Notes under the pieces: generated by a model
What the model was told of the DNA's origin: nothing
The model's database searches: none
The model's input: the letters and a program-made list of their open reading frames with translations, nothing else
Part shown: positions 44,556 through 51,806 of the stretch, piece after piece
Position numbering within the stretch: the first letter of the stretch is position 1
How the letters are laid out: each line of letters begins with the position of its first letter
Source of the DNA: an uncultured Sediminibacterium sp.
Lineage (GTDB): Bacteria; Bacteroidota; Bacteroidia; Chitinophagales; Chitinophagaceae
NCBI RefSeq assembly: GCF_946481145.1
Contig: NZ_CAMLMJ010000017.1
Coordinates: 1 to 64,000, forward strand
Length of the DNA stretch: 64,000 bases
Direction: 5' to 3'
Program-made: the position numbers and the translations under genes

Positions 44556-44633
44556 GGAACAGAGAAATAAGGAATAAGAAATAAGAAAGGTTTATCCTAT
44601 TTCCTTATTTCTTATTCCTTATTTCTCTGTTCC
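44556..44633. repeat. 30-bp perfect inverted repeat
   Basis: Arms at 44556-44585 and 44604-44633 are exact reverse complements, made of purine-only words (left arm GGAACAGAGAAATAAGG onwards). It lies between the ABM gene and trmB, both on the plus strand, and may act as terminator or RNA-stability hairpin. Confidence 0.8.
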
Positions 44634-44657
44634 ACTGTTTCTTATCTTTGCTTTCTC

Positions 44658-45362
44658 ATGGGACAGAAAAAATTGATTCGATTTGAAGCTATTAAGGGCT
44701 TCGACAATGTGCTGGAATATCCTGAAAACATGCAGGGCAAATGGAAGGATTTCTTTAAGAATGAAAATCCGATTACCCTTGAGTTGGCCTGCGGTAAGGG
44801 GGAATATGCTGTTGGATTAGGGCGCATGTATGCCGAACGCAATTTTATTGGTATTGACATAAAAGGCAACCGTATTTGGAGAGGTGCTAAAACAGCTATA
44901 GATGAGGGGCTGTCCAATGTGGCTTTCATACGGTCACATATGGATAAAATCACCAACTATTTTGCCCCGGGTGAGGTATCAGAAATATGGATCACCTTCC
45001 CCGACCCTCAACTGAGGATTTCAAGGGCAAAGAAAAGATTGACACACCCCAAGTTTCTCAGGCTCTATCAACAAATATTAACCAGCGATGGATTGGTACA
45101 TCTTAAGACAGATAGTCCAGACCTCTACCAATTTACCTTACTGGTTATTGAACTGTACGGATTAGAACTGGTTGAGCAATCGGACAATATACATACTCAA
45201 TCAAACATCAAACCCGAATTACTGATTAAAACACACTACGAAGGGTTAGACATTGCCCAAAGCAATCGCATTCATTACCTCTGTTTCAAACTAAACAAGG
45301 ATTTACCTGTTAGTATTGATGAAACCCTAAAACAAAGTCTGCGTGAACCATCCCTTGATTGA
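44658..45362 (+). CDS. trmB: tRNA (guanine-N7-)-methyltransferase
   Basis: A 234-residue SAM-dependent methyltransferase that makes m7G46 in tRNA. Family motifs are clear: LELACGKGEYAVGLGRMYAERNFIGIDIKG (SAM loop and acidic ribose-binding residue), GAKTAIDEGLSNVAFIRSH, and WITFPDPQLRISRAKKRLTHPKFL, the catalytic/tRNA-binding stretch (usually FPDPWxKxRHxKRR). Here the second half of that motif is somewhat altered (QLRISRAKKR), a variant I believe is usual in Bacteroidota. The 3' end overlaps the DUF5522 gene by 20 bp. Confidence 0.92.
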   Translation: MGQKKLIRFEAIKGFDNVLEYPENMQGKWKDFFKNENPITLELACGKGEYAVGLGRMYAERNFIGIDIKGNRIWRGAKTAIDEGLSNVAFIRSHMDKITNYFAPGEVSEIWITFPDPQLRISRAKKRLTHPKFLRLYQQILTSDGLVHLKTDSPDLYQFTLLVIELYGLELVEQSDNIHTQSNIKPELLIKTHYEGLDIAQSNRIHYLCFKLNKDLPVSIDETLKQSLREPSLD

Positions 45363-45540
45363 AGGACAAGATTTTTATTATGATGAAAATGGTTATGTAG
45401 TATTTACAGAAGCCTATCATATTGCCAAAGGCTATTGCTGCGGACATGGATGCAGGCATTGCCCTTTTGATTATGAATCTGTTCCTGAGCCACGCAGGAC
45501 AGAATTAATGGAGCAGAAAAAAATGAAGGCCTCCAGTTAA
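45343..45540 (+). CDS. DUF5522 family small protein
   Basis: A 65-residue protein. It has the compact Cys-rich motif AKGYCCGHGCRHCPFDYE, which looks like a metal-binding loop, preceded by EGQDFYYDENGYVVFTEAYH. This is the DUF5522 pattern, widespread in Bacteroidota and of unknown function. Start codon GTG at 45343, inside trmB, so expression is coupled to trmB. Confidence 0.8.
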   Translation: MNHPLIEGQDFYYDENGYVVFTEAYHIAKGYCCGHGCRHCPFDYESVPEPRRTELMEQKKMKASS

Positions 45541-45618
45541 ACCCAACATTTACTTTGTTATGATATTCAATGAAGCCCCACATGTTTGCAGAGCTTCATT
45601 GATTAAGGTTCATATACT

Positions 45619-46320
45619 TTACTTACTCCATGCCTTAAATATCTTTTCCATTTTATCTTTTGATGTTACTTCTCCAAAAAATAGTTCTGACTCATAAAAG
45701 ATATTTCTCAAATTACCCAAGTAATAAGTGACTGTTTTTATATGAGGACACCCCATTTCATCACTCAAATTTTTACTAAACTCGAAATCAGATCTGGGAT
45801 TGTTACAATTAAAAAAAGCATCAAACACAAGGTCATTTACTCCTAGACGCATTACACATCTTTCTCGTTTATACAATATATTGTTAACCATTGTATCTGC
45901 AAGTCTAATTTTCGAATCATATTTGATGTTAAAATTCTTTGTAAAATCTCGCCATGGCCTCCTAACAGTAGTATCACTAAACGAAAATTCCTTTTTTATC
46001 GTAGCAGTGTCAGATAATGAGCCGTATTCACGCACTATCTTTTTATCGAAATTAAAAAAGACAAATTTATCTACAACAATCTTTGTTTGTGTAGAAGTAT
46101 CATCCTCATGAACTACAATTTTAGCTACTGTTTCAATTATATTATTTCCTGATTTCCAGTATTCATCCTTTGTAGTAAATACAGGTATTTTATTCATCGA
46201 GTCTCCTGTATACTGGTTATGAATCATAAAAGCATATTCGATGGTTTTATCGTCCGCTTTTCGATTACTACAAGCAAATAAAAGCAGCAATACTTCGAAT
46301 AGAACAATTTGAATTTTCAT
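45619..46320 (-). CDS. Hypothetical lipoprotein
   Basis: A 233-residue exported protein with a lipoprotein signal: VLLLLFACSNRKADDK, with the acylated Cys near residue 17. The mature part has no recognised domain; it is rich in Asp, Lys and Phe with a strand pattern (e.g. TKIVVDKFVFFNFDKKIVREYG). It sits 10 bp downstream of a very short exported-peptide gene. Codon usage is more AT-rich than the neighbouring trmB, which may point to acquisition. Confidence 0.65.
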   Translation of the reverse strand: MKIQIVLFEVLLLLFACSNRKADDKTIEYAFMIHNQYTGDSMNKIPVFTTKDEYWKSGNNIIETVAKIVVHEDDTSTQTKIVVDKFVFFNFDKKIVREYGSLSDTATIKKEFSFSDTTVRRPWRDFTKNFNIKYDSKIRLADTMVNNILYKRERCVMRLGVNDLVFDAFFNCNNPRSDFEFSKNLSDEMGCPHIKTVTYYLGNLRNIFYESELFFGEVTSKDKMEKIFKAWSK

Positions 46321-46330
46321 GCCATTAAAA

Positions 46331-46495
46331 TCAGTTAGGGAATATTGATGAATATGTAAAATTTTGTGTTTTATCTATAACTTTTGGAGTAGGTTTATTT
46401 GTAAATACAAACTGTCCTTTTAAATGTGAAGAAGCATTACTATTAGTTGAACCAGCACCCATAAAAAGTACAATACAACATGTAATCTTTTTCAT
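46331..46495 (-). CDS. Possible 54-residue exported peptide
   Basis: A short frame with ATG at 46495 and TGA at 46331-46333. The product starts with MKKITCCIVLFMGAGSTNSNA, a plausible signal peptide, followed by a polar tail (SSHLKGQFVFTNKPTPKVID...). It ends 10 bp before the lipoprotein gene on the same strand, which supports an operon. No family recognised. Confidence 0.5.
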   Translation of the reverse strand: MKKITCCIVLFMGAGSTNSNASSHLKGQFVFTNKPTPKVIDKTQNFTYSSIFPN

Positions 46496-46814
46496 AAATG
46501 TGAGTTAAGGTTTATTAAAAAAGGGATTCATCTAACAATAAATAGCTCGCTACATCAAGAAAATGTGACAATACATAAGTATTGTACAATATCAATATTG
46601 CTGTGTCGTGGGGGAATAAATATTGGGGGGACAGAATGAATATATGAATTTAATTCCCTAAATAAATATATAGTACCCAAATTTTATAAAGATTTTTAAT
46701 ATTCTTGGCTAAAAGGAAATTCCTTTTTATAATACCTTGAAAATGAATAAGTACTTTCGGTAGATGCTACTCTAGCATTTATCAAAAACTTAAATTGACT
46801 TATAATTTTTAACA
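46496..46814. other. AT-rich intergenic region with small palindromes
   Basis: No gene seen. Two short inverted repeats lie side by side at about 46569-46601: ACAATAC-ATAA-GTATTGT and CAATAT-C-AATATTG. They sit about 75-105 bp upstream of the exported-peptide gene and could be operator sites for it. The remaining sequence is AT-rich promoter-like DNA serving both divergent genes. Confidence 0.45.
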
Positions 46815-47201
46815 GTGCCTTCTAAAAAACCAACCGAAAAACCCAGATCAGTTTTACCTTCTGGCAATAAAGATTATTCCTTTTTTGAACAGGTTTATGA
46901 TGTGGTTCGTCTGATACCCAAAGGACGTGTTACTTCTTATGGAGCCATCGCCGCATATCTTGGCACCAGAATGAGCGCCCGCATGGTAGGCTGGGCAATG
47001 AATGGTGCCCATAATGTGAAGCCCAAAGTACCAGCACATCGTGTAGTAAACAGAAATGGTATGCTAAGCGGAAAAGCACATTTCGCCACTCCAACAAAAA
47101 TGGAAGAACTGCTGGCAAAAGAAAAAGTCTATGTAAAAGAAGATGTGATTGTAGACTTTAAAACAAAGTTTTGGGATCCGGGGGAGAATTTGAAAATTTG
47201 A
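46815..47201 (+). CDS. Alkyltransferase-like protein (MGMT fold without active-site Cys)
   Basis: A 128-residue protein of the DNA-binding domain of O6-alkylguanine-DNA alkyltransferase. The fold signature is FFEQVYDVVRLIPKGRVTSYGAIAAYLG, then SARMVGWAMNGA, then VPAHRVVNRNGMLSG. The active-site PCHRV motif reads PAHRV here, so the acceptor Cys is replaced by Ala. Such ATL proteins bind alkylated guanines and pass them to nucleotide excision repair rather than repairing them directly. Start GTG at 46815 (MPSKKPTEK). A basic N-terminal tail precedes the domain. Confidence 0.88.
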   Translation: MPSKKPTEKPRSVLPSGNKDYSFFEQVYDVVRLIPKGRVTSYGAIAAYLGTRMSARMVGWAMNGAHNVKPKVPAHRVVNRNGMLSGKAHFATPTKMEELLAKEKVYVKEDVIVDFKTKFWDPGENLKI

Positions 47202-47253
47202 AAATGAGTTAATTTGAAAATGAGTTATTCTTTCATTTTCAAATTTTCAAATT
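47187..47253. repeat. 21-bp inverted repeat of the TTTGAAAA word
   Basis: AATTTGAAAATTTGAAAATG+A at 47187-47207 pairs with its exact complement at 47233-47253. It spans the 3' end of the ATL gene and the gap to the convergent DUF420 gene, so it can end both transcripts. The same word recurs at 50713, 54806, 57448, 57513 and 62423. Confidence 0.75.
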
Positions 47254-47267
47254 AACTCATTCTCAAA

Positions 47268-47852
47268 TTAAAGGTAATACGGTTTGATCATAAAGTAAAC
47301 CACCGGCCCAGTTACAGCTACGTAGAACCAAAGCGGCCAGGTTATTTTTGCAATTTTTTTGTGTTGTGCATATTCTCCGGTGAGTCCGCGGTAGGCTGTA
47401 AATAGAATAAACGGTAAAATGATGGCTGCAAGGAAAATATGTGTGATCAGGATAATAAAGTAAACCATCCTCATTCCGCCTACTGCAAGCTTCTCTGCTT
47501 CACTGACTAAACCATCATGATCAGCATCGCCGAATTTAGCTTCACCGGCTAATAAATGATGTAGTATATAAGATACCAGAAAAGCAATAGATAAAAGCAA
47601 AGCGACCATCATAATTCTTTTATGTGCCGCATATTTTTTTTGTTTTACCATTACCAGTGCTGCTACCAGTAATACTGCAATAATTGCATTGATGAATGCA
47701 TTGATAGTGGCGAATATATGTACATCGAAATTCAGGTTTACATCAAGTTTTACCTTGCCGAGTACAACAACTGCAGTAAATACTACAACAGAAAAGATGG
47801 CGATCAGCCAGCGGGCTTGTTTGTCGTTTTTGGGGAGTGAGGGTTGGAGCAT
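47268..47852 (-). CDS. DUF420 membrane protein (oxidase-associated)
   Basis: A 194-residue inner-membrane protein with about five helices. Recognisable segments are INAFINAIIAVLLVAALVMV, KYAAHKRIMMVALLLSIAFLVSYI with conserved His in AHKR, RMVYFIILITHIFLAAIILP and AQHKKIAKITWPLWFYVAVTGP. This is the DUF420 pattern (CtaM-like), found next to haem-copper oxidase genes and thought to help their assembly. The start at 47852 (MLQPSLPK) fits the domain; an in-frame start at 47891 is possible. It is the last gene of the respiratory cluster. Confidence 0.82.
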   Translation of the reverse strand: MLQPSLPKNDKQARWLIAIFSVVVFTAVVVLGKVKLDVNLNFDVHIFATINAFINAIIAVLLVAALVMVKQKKYAAHKRIMMVALLLSIAFLVSYILHHLLAGEAKFGDADHDGLVSEAEKLAVGGMRMVYFIILITHIFLAAIILPFILFTAYRGLTGEYAQHKKIAKITWPLWFYVAVTGPVVYFMIKPYYL

Positions 47853-47905
47853 GTTTTTCAATTTATTGCCACTGAGAACACTGAATGACACTGAAATGTT
47901 TATAG

Positions 47906-48718
47906 TTACCCGTTTATTTTTCTGCGCTTACGCATATATAATACAAAGAAAATTACCAGCATTACAATGATCAGCCATAACCAGCTCAGGTCTATGATCT
48001 GCATGAATACCGTGCTTTTCTTTTTGTCATCTTTTTCAAGCATCAACAATCCGATATCCCTTGCCAGTTTCGATAGAGAAGAAGAATCAAGTCCATTGTA
48101 ATAACCTCTCACATAACGATCCTTATCAAGCAATACAAAACGGGTGGTATGCACGAAATCGGGGCTGATGGGTTCTTCACTGAACTTGTCTACTTTCAGT
48201 TCCTGAAAAGCAAACTGGTAGATTGAATCTTTGTTGCCGGTTAACATCCACCAGTTATCGTGGTTTACGCCAAAACGATCTGCATAATTTTTCAGTACCG
48301 GAACAGAGTCATGTTCCGGATCTACTGTAAACGATACGAATTGTACAATGGATGTATCGATTTTCTTTCTCACATCACCACCCCTCAGGAATGACTGTTG
48401 TAGTTTCACCATGTTCCTGGTTAATCCTGGACAGATACTCCTGCAACTGGTGAAGAAGAAATCGACCACCATTATCTTTCCCTGCTTATCGTAAAGACTC
48501 ACTGAATCTCCCAACTGATTATGCAGACTGATATTGGCTGTCTTATGCCATATACTGTCTGTAATCATTTTACCATTCTCTACACGAGTTACCACGGTAT
48601 CGAGCAGGTATTTGCGTGGCATATCTACTGCATGCTCACTGGAGTATTTGAGAATGATGTAACAGAATACCGGAATAAAAACCGCCACCATCAAACCCAG
48701 TATCGCTTTCTTGTTCAT
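47906..48718 (-). CDS. SCO1/SenC-type copper chaperone
   Basis: A 270-residue thioredoxin-fold protein anchored by an N-terminal helix (about 4-24). The copper site CxxxC is in DFFFTSCRSICPGLTRN, with the distal His probably in DFVHTTRFVLLD. A second membrane helix near the C-terminus (SWLWLIIVMLVIFFVLYM) is followed by RKRRKING. It would deliver copper to the CuA centre of the oxidase. The start at 48718 is chosen because the longer frame from 48766 runs through a terminator hairpin. Confidence 0.88.
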   Translation of the reverse strand: MNKKAILGLMVAVFIPVFCYIILKYSSEHAVDMPRKYLLDTVVTRVENGKMITDSIWHKTANISLHNQLGDSVSLYDKQGKIMVVDFFFTSCRSICPGLTRNMVKLQQSFLRGGDVRKKIDTSIVQFVSFTVDPEHDSVPVLKNYADRFGVNHDNWWMLTGNKDSIYQFAFQELKVDKFSEEPISPDFVHTTRFVLLDKDRYVRGYYNGLDSSSLSKLARDIGLLMLEKDDKKKSTVFMQIIDLSWLWLIIVMLVIFFVLYMRKRRKING

Positions 48719-48735
48719 ATTCGGAGGGTATAAAA

Positions 48736-48762
48736 AAACCATCGCCACATAAGCGATGGTTT
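48736..48762 (-). terminator. Terminator after the subunit IV gene
   Basis: Stem AAACCATCGC / GCGATGGTTT, 7-nt loop, followed on the minus strand by a run of seven T. It separates the subunit IV gene from the SCO gene, so the SCO-DUF420 pair needs its own promoter or read-through. Confidence 0.8.
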
Positions 48763-48792
48763 CCAATTAAATTTTATATCTGAGGAATGATC

Positions 48793-49263
48793 TTAGTGTT
48801 TGTTTTCCACCGCTTCTTTGGTCTCATGTGTTGTATCGGTACCATGTGTACCTGTTGCAGCATCATGAGAACTGCCATGTTCTTTCTTTTCTACTTTAAT
48901 GGTACTCTGTTCCTTAAAATAAGGATCATAAGTATTACGCAGGTTTCTGAATGAGTTACCATCTGAAAGGAAGGCGATGATAAACCATACAAATAATGCC
49001 AATGGCACTACGATGGTCATGATAAGATTTTTGATCTCATGTTTCAGGTGCATGAAATAACCTACAATGTAAAATGCTTTAGCCAGCATCAGAATAATGA
49101 TGGCGCCTTTAATGGCCATACGTAATCCTTCATTTTCCATACCAATCATCCAGAAACCGAGTACCAGTTCAATGATGGTTAATACAGAGAGGATGATGGT
49201 AACTTTTTTTATTTCTGAAGTACCGCCGCCATGTGTTTCTTCGTGACCTACTGTATGTGACAT
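48793..49263 (-). CDS. Cytochrome c oxidase subunit IV-like protein
   Basis: A 156-residue membrane protein with three helices (about 23-42, 50-70, 79-101) of the COX4_pro / caa3 subunit IV pattern: KKVTIILSVLTIIELVLGFW, KGAIIILMLAKAFYIVGYFMHLKHE, MTIVVPLALFVWFIIAFLSDG. The C-terminal tail is charged and rich in His, Lys and Thr. It directly follows the subunit III gene. Confidence 0.85.
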   Translation of the reverse strand: MSHTVGHEETHGGGTSEIKKVTIILSVLTIIELVLGFWMIGMENEGLRMAIKGAIIILMLAKAFYIVGYFMHLKHEIKNLIMTIVVPLALFVWFIIAFLSDGNSFRNLRNTYDPYFKEQSTIKVEKKEHGSSHDAATGTHGTDTTHETKEAVENKH

Positions 49264-49294
49264 ATCAATATCTTAATTAAATGAATGAATGTGT

Positions 49295-49975
49295 TTAAAC
49301 CAGGTAAAAACAGGTGAATACAAATACCCATACCAGGTCTACAAAGTGCCAGTACAGACCAGCTTTTTCGATCATCAGGTAATGGCCACGCTGCTCAAAT
49401 TTATCCATAAGGGTCATTACCAGCATTACGATATTGATGATTACCCCTGAGAATACGTGGAAACCATGGAAACCGGTGATGGTAAAGAAATAGTTGGTAA
49501 AGTTGGTTGAAGAAGCTGTTCCATCAGCATTCAGGAAAGGATTGCTACCCCACCATGCCCCTTCGTGGTGTAAGTGTGTCCACTCCCATGCCTGGCAACC
49601 TAAGAAAGCAAGACCACCGATGATGGTCCATACCAGATTTTTAACCACCCCTTTCTTATCCATGTTATGACCCGCATGCACTGCAAGCACCATGGTAACA
49701 GAGCTGATGATCAGGATGAATGTCATGATACTAACGAACACCAACGGAGCATGTACTCCTTCCGGAGCAAAAGGGAAGCTCCTGAACACTTCATTGGGGT
49801 CAGGCCATCCATTGGTTGAGAAACGGATGGTACCGTATGAGATCAGGAATGCACCAAATGTGAAGGCATCACTCATAAGGAAGTACCACATCATCAATTT
49901 GCCATACTCTACATTGAAGGGACTCTTTCCGCCACCCCACAATTTGGTTGTTGTTGCAGTTGTTGTCGTTGCCAT
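49295..49975 (-). CDS. ctaE: Cytochrome c oxidase subunit III
   Basis: A 226-residue seven-helix (or fewer) membrane subunit. Signatures: FNVEYGKLMMWYFLMSDAFTFGAFLISYG, GCQAWEWTHLHHEGA, TITGFHGFHVFSGVIINIVML and KAGLYWHFVDLVWVFVFTCFYLV, the typical C-terminal end. The start at 49975 (MATTTTATTTK) is preferred to an upstream in-frame ATG at 50020 since the extra 15 residues are unlike family members. It is one of two subunit III-like genes in tandem. Confidence 0.9.
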   Translation of the reverse strand: MATTTTATTTKLWGGGKSPFNVEYGKLMMWYFLMSDAFTFGAFLISYGTIRFSTNGWPDPNEVFRSFPFAPEGVHAPLVFVSIMTFILIISSVTMVLAVHAGHNMDKKGVVKNLVWTIIGGLAFLGCQAWEWTHLHHEGAWWGSNPFLNADGTASSTNFTNYFFTITGFHGFHVFSGVIINIVMLVMTLMDKFEQRGHYLMIEKAGLYWHFVDLVWVFVFTCFYLV

Positions 49976-50052
49976 GATCGTTCTAAAAATTTCGTTACAA
50001 AAATATTGGCTGTTGTTCAAAAAAGGTGCATAAACCTTAACTTTTTCTTCAA

Positions 50053-50631
50053 CTATCCGATCCAGTTATAAAAGATAAAAAGATATATCCAAAGCACATC
50101 TACAAAGTGCCAGTAGGTGCCTGCTACTTCAACAGGTACGCTGCTGTAAGACTTTGTTTTGCTGCTGTATGCCCTTGCAAACATCACCAGTAAAGCAATT
50201 ACCCCTCCCAGCACGTGTACCATGTGCAACCCTGTAATAACCAACAGGAAGGACGCGGCAGAATTGCTTTTAGGTCCAACAAGGGCTATATTATTTGCCT
50301 CCAGGCTTAAAAAGCCCATGTATTGCAAAACAATGAACAAAACACCCAATGCGGCCGTAACAGTGATTAGGCTTCGATAACGGCTCATTATCCTTGCCTT
50401 AAAAGCTTTTGTTGCCAGGTGCATGGTTAAACTGCTCAGTAAGATTACTACTGTAGAATACCAAAATACCGTTGGCAGGTCAAATTCCAGCCAGCTACTC
50501 TGGTTCTTTTTTACAATATAGGCACTAGTTAAACCAGCAAATGCCATCACTATACTACCAATCGCCACCCACATGGTAAATTTATGTGGATGGATACGTT
50601 TGGGTTCATTCGTCTGCACGGTTGTCATCAT
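50053..50631 (-). CDS. Second cytochrome c oxidase subunit III-like protein
   Basis: A 192-residue membrane protein with five helices. It shares the subunit III C-terminal pattern VITGLHMVHVLGGVIALLVM and AGTYWHFVDVLWIYLFIFYNWIG with its neighbour but lacks the family's first helices. Two tandem subunit III-like genes of this kind are usual in Bacteroidota oxidase clusters. It lies between ctaB and ctaE; 107 bp separate it from ctaB, including a half of the dispersed TTTGAAAA repeat. Confidence 0.85.
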   Translation of the reverse strand: MMTTVQTNEPKRIHPHKFTMWVAIGSIVMAFAGLTSAYIVKKNQSSWLEFDLPTVFWYSTVVILLSSLTMHLATKAFKARIMSRYRSLITVTAALGVLFIVLQYMGFLSLEANNIALVGPKSNSAASFLLVITGLHMVHVLGGVIALLVMFARAYSSKTKSYSSVPVEVAGTYWHFVDVLWIYLFIFYNWIG

Positions 50632-50738
50632 CTCAATTTATTTTGTGAGTTGTGAATCGTCAATTGTGAATAGTGAATGTATAGTGCGTAAACCACTTCA
50701 CACACCAATCTACATTTTCAAATTTTCAAATTCACAAA

Positions 50739-51638
50739 TTACCTAATCTTATCTGCCAGTAAAGCCAGTAACACTATCGGTAAATAGATATAGCTACTGA
50801 ACATTACTCTTCTTGCTGCTTTTACACTCATTTCTTTGTATAAACGAACACTTTGCACTACCATAAATAAGTTGGCGGCAATCAGTATCCACATACTTGT
50901 TTCTCCGGTTAGCCCAAAATAGTAAGGCAGTATACCTACCGGTATCATCAGCACTGAGTACATCACTGCTTGTAAGGCGGTGAATTTTGTTGGTCCCAGG
51001 TCAGAAGGAAGTAGTTTAAACCCTGCTTTACTATAATCATTATGCGCTACCCAGGCAATGGCCCAGAAATGTGGGAACTGCCAGAGAAACTGTATACCAA
51101 AAAGTATCCATCCACCCGCACTGAAATCATCGTTACCAGCTACCCATCCTATTAAACAGGGTAATGCTCCGGGAAACGCACCTACCAATACAGCGATTGA
51201 ATTTATTTTTTTCAATGGTGTATAGATATATGCATAGAGAAATAAACTGAAAGCCGATAACAATGCCGATGACAGGTTGAAGAAATACCACATCATGCCC
51301 ACTCCTAATAACCCGGCGATAAAAGCAAAGAGATAAGCTTCCTCCTGTTTCATCCTGCCATTAGCTACCGGTCTTTTACCGGTACGTTTCATCATGGCAT
51401 CTGTATCTTTCTCTACAGCCTGGTTAATGGCATTGGCACTACCTGTTACCAACATACCCGCGATAAAAAGAACTACAATCATTGCCAGGTCGTATTCAAC
51501 TACTTTCGGTGCCAACAGATAACATACGACACAGGAAAAAACTACGGTAAAACTCAGTGTGAATTTTATTAACTGAAAGTAGTCTTTTACTTTAGCCGCC
51601 ACTGAAAATGACACGGTTTCTTTTGCATCTGCTGTCAT
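50739..51638 (-). CDS. ctaB: Protohaem IX farnesyltransferase (haem O synthase)
   Basis: A 299-residue UbiA-family prenyltransferase that farnesylates haem B to haem O, the precursor of haem A for the oxidase. Nine or so helices. The first Asp-rich motif is NAINQAVEKDTDAMMKRTGKRP, the second lies in HFWAIAWVAHNDYSKAGFKLLP. Context with ctaD, ctaC and ctaE supports the name. It has its own transcription unit: the ctaD terminator lies just upstream. Confidence 0.93.
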   Translation of the reverse strand: MTADAKETVSFSVAAKVKDYFQLIKFTLSFTVVFSCVVCYLLAPKVVEYDLAMIVVLFIAGMLVTGSANAINQAVEKDTDAMMKRTGKRPVANGRMKQEEAYLFAFIAGLLGVGMMWYFFNLSSALLSAFSLFLYAYIYTPLKKINSIAVLVGAFPGALPCLIGWVAGNDDFSAGGWILFGIQFLWQFPHFWAIAWVAHNDYSKAGFKLLPSDLGPTKFTALQAVMYSVLMIPVGILPYYFGLTGETSMWILIAANLFMVVQSVRLYKEMSVKAARRVMFSSYIYLPIVLLALLADKIR

Positions 51639-51732
51639 GTAATACGATTGGTCTTCACAATGGTGACCAGCATTTTACTGACACCTTTTCCTTTACTACT
51701 TCCTGCCTAACAATTTTATCCGAACTAAAAAC

Positions 51733-51758
51733 AATGCTCCCGTTTATTCGGGAGCATT
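51733..51758 (-). terminator. Terminator of the act-ctaC-ctaD unit
   Basis: Stem AATGCTCCCG / CGGGAGCATT with loop TTTATT, followed on the minus strand by GTTTTTAG. It lies between the ctaD stop and the ctaB start. Confidence 0.85.
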
Positions 51759-51806
51759 GACATTATTGATTACCTGCTACTGCTTCCAGTTATGCAGGTG
51801 AATGTA

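Noticed and set aside
47187..47253. CRISPR-like repeats (TTTGAAAA words)
   Set aside because: Repeats are irregular, low in complexity and lack unique spacers of constant length; no cas genes are present.
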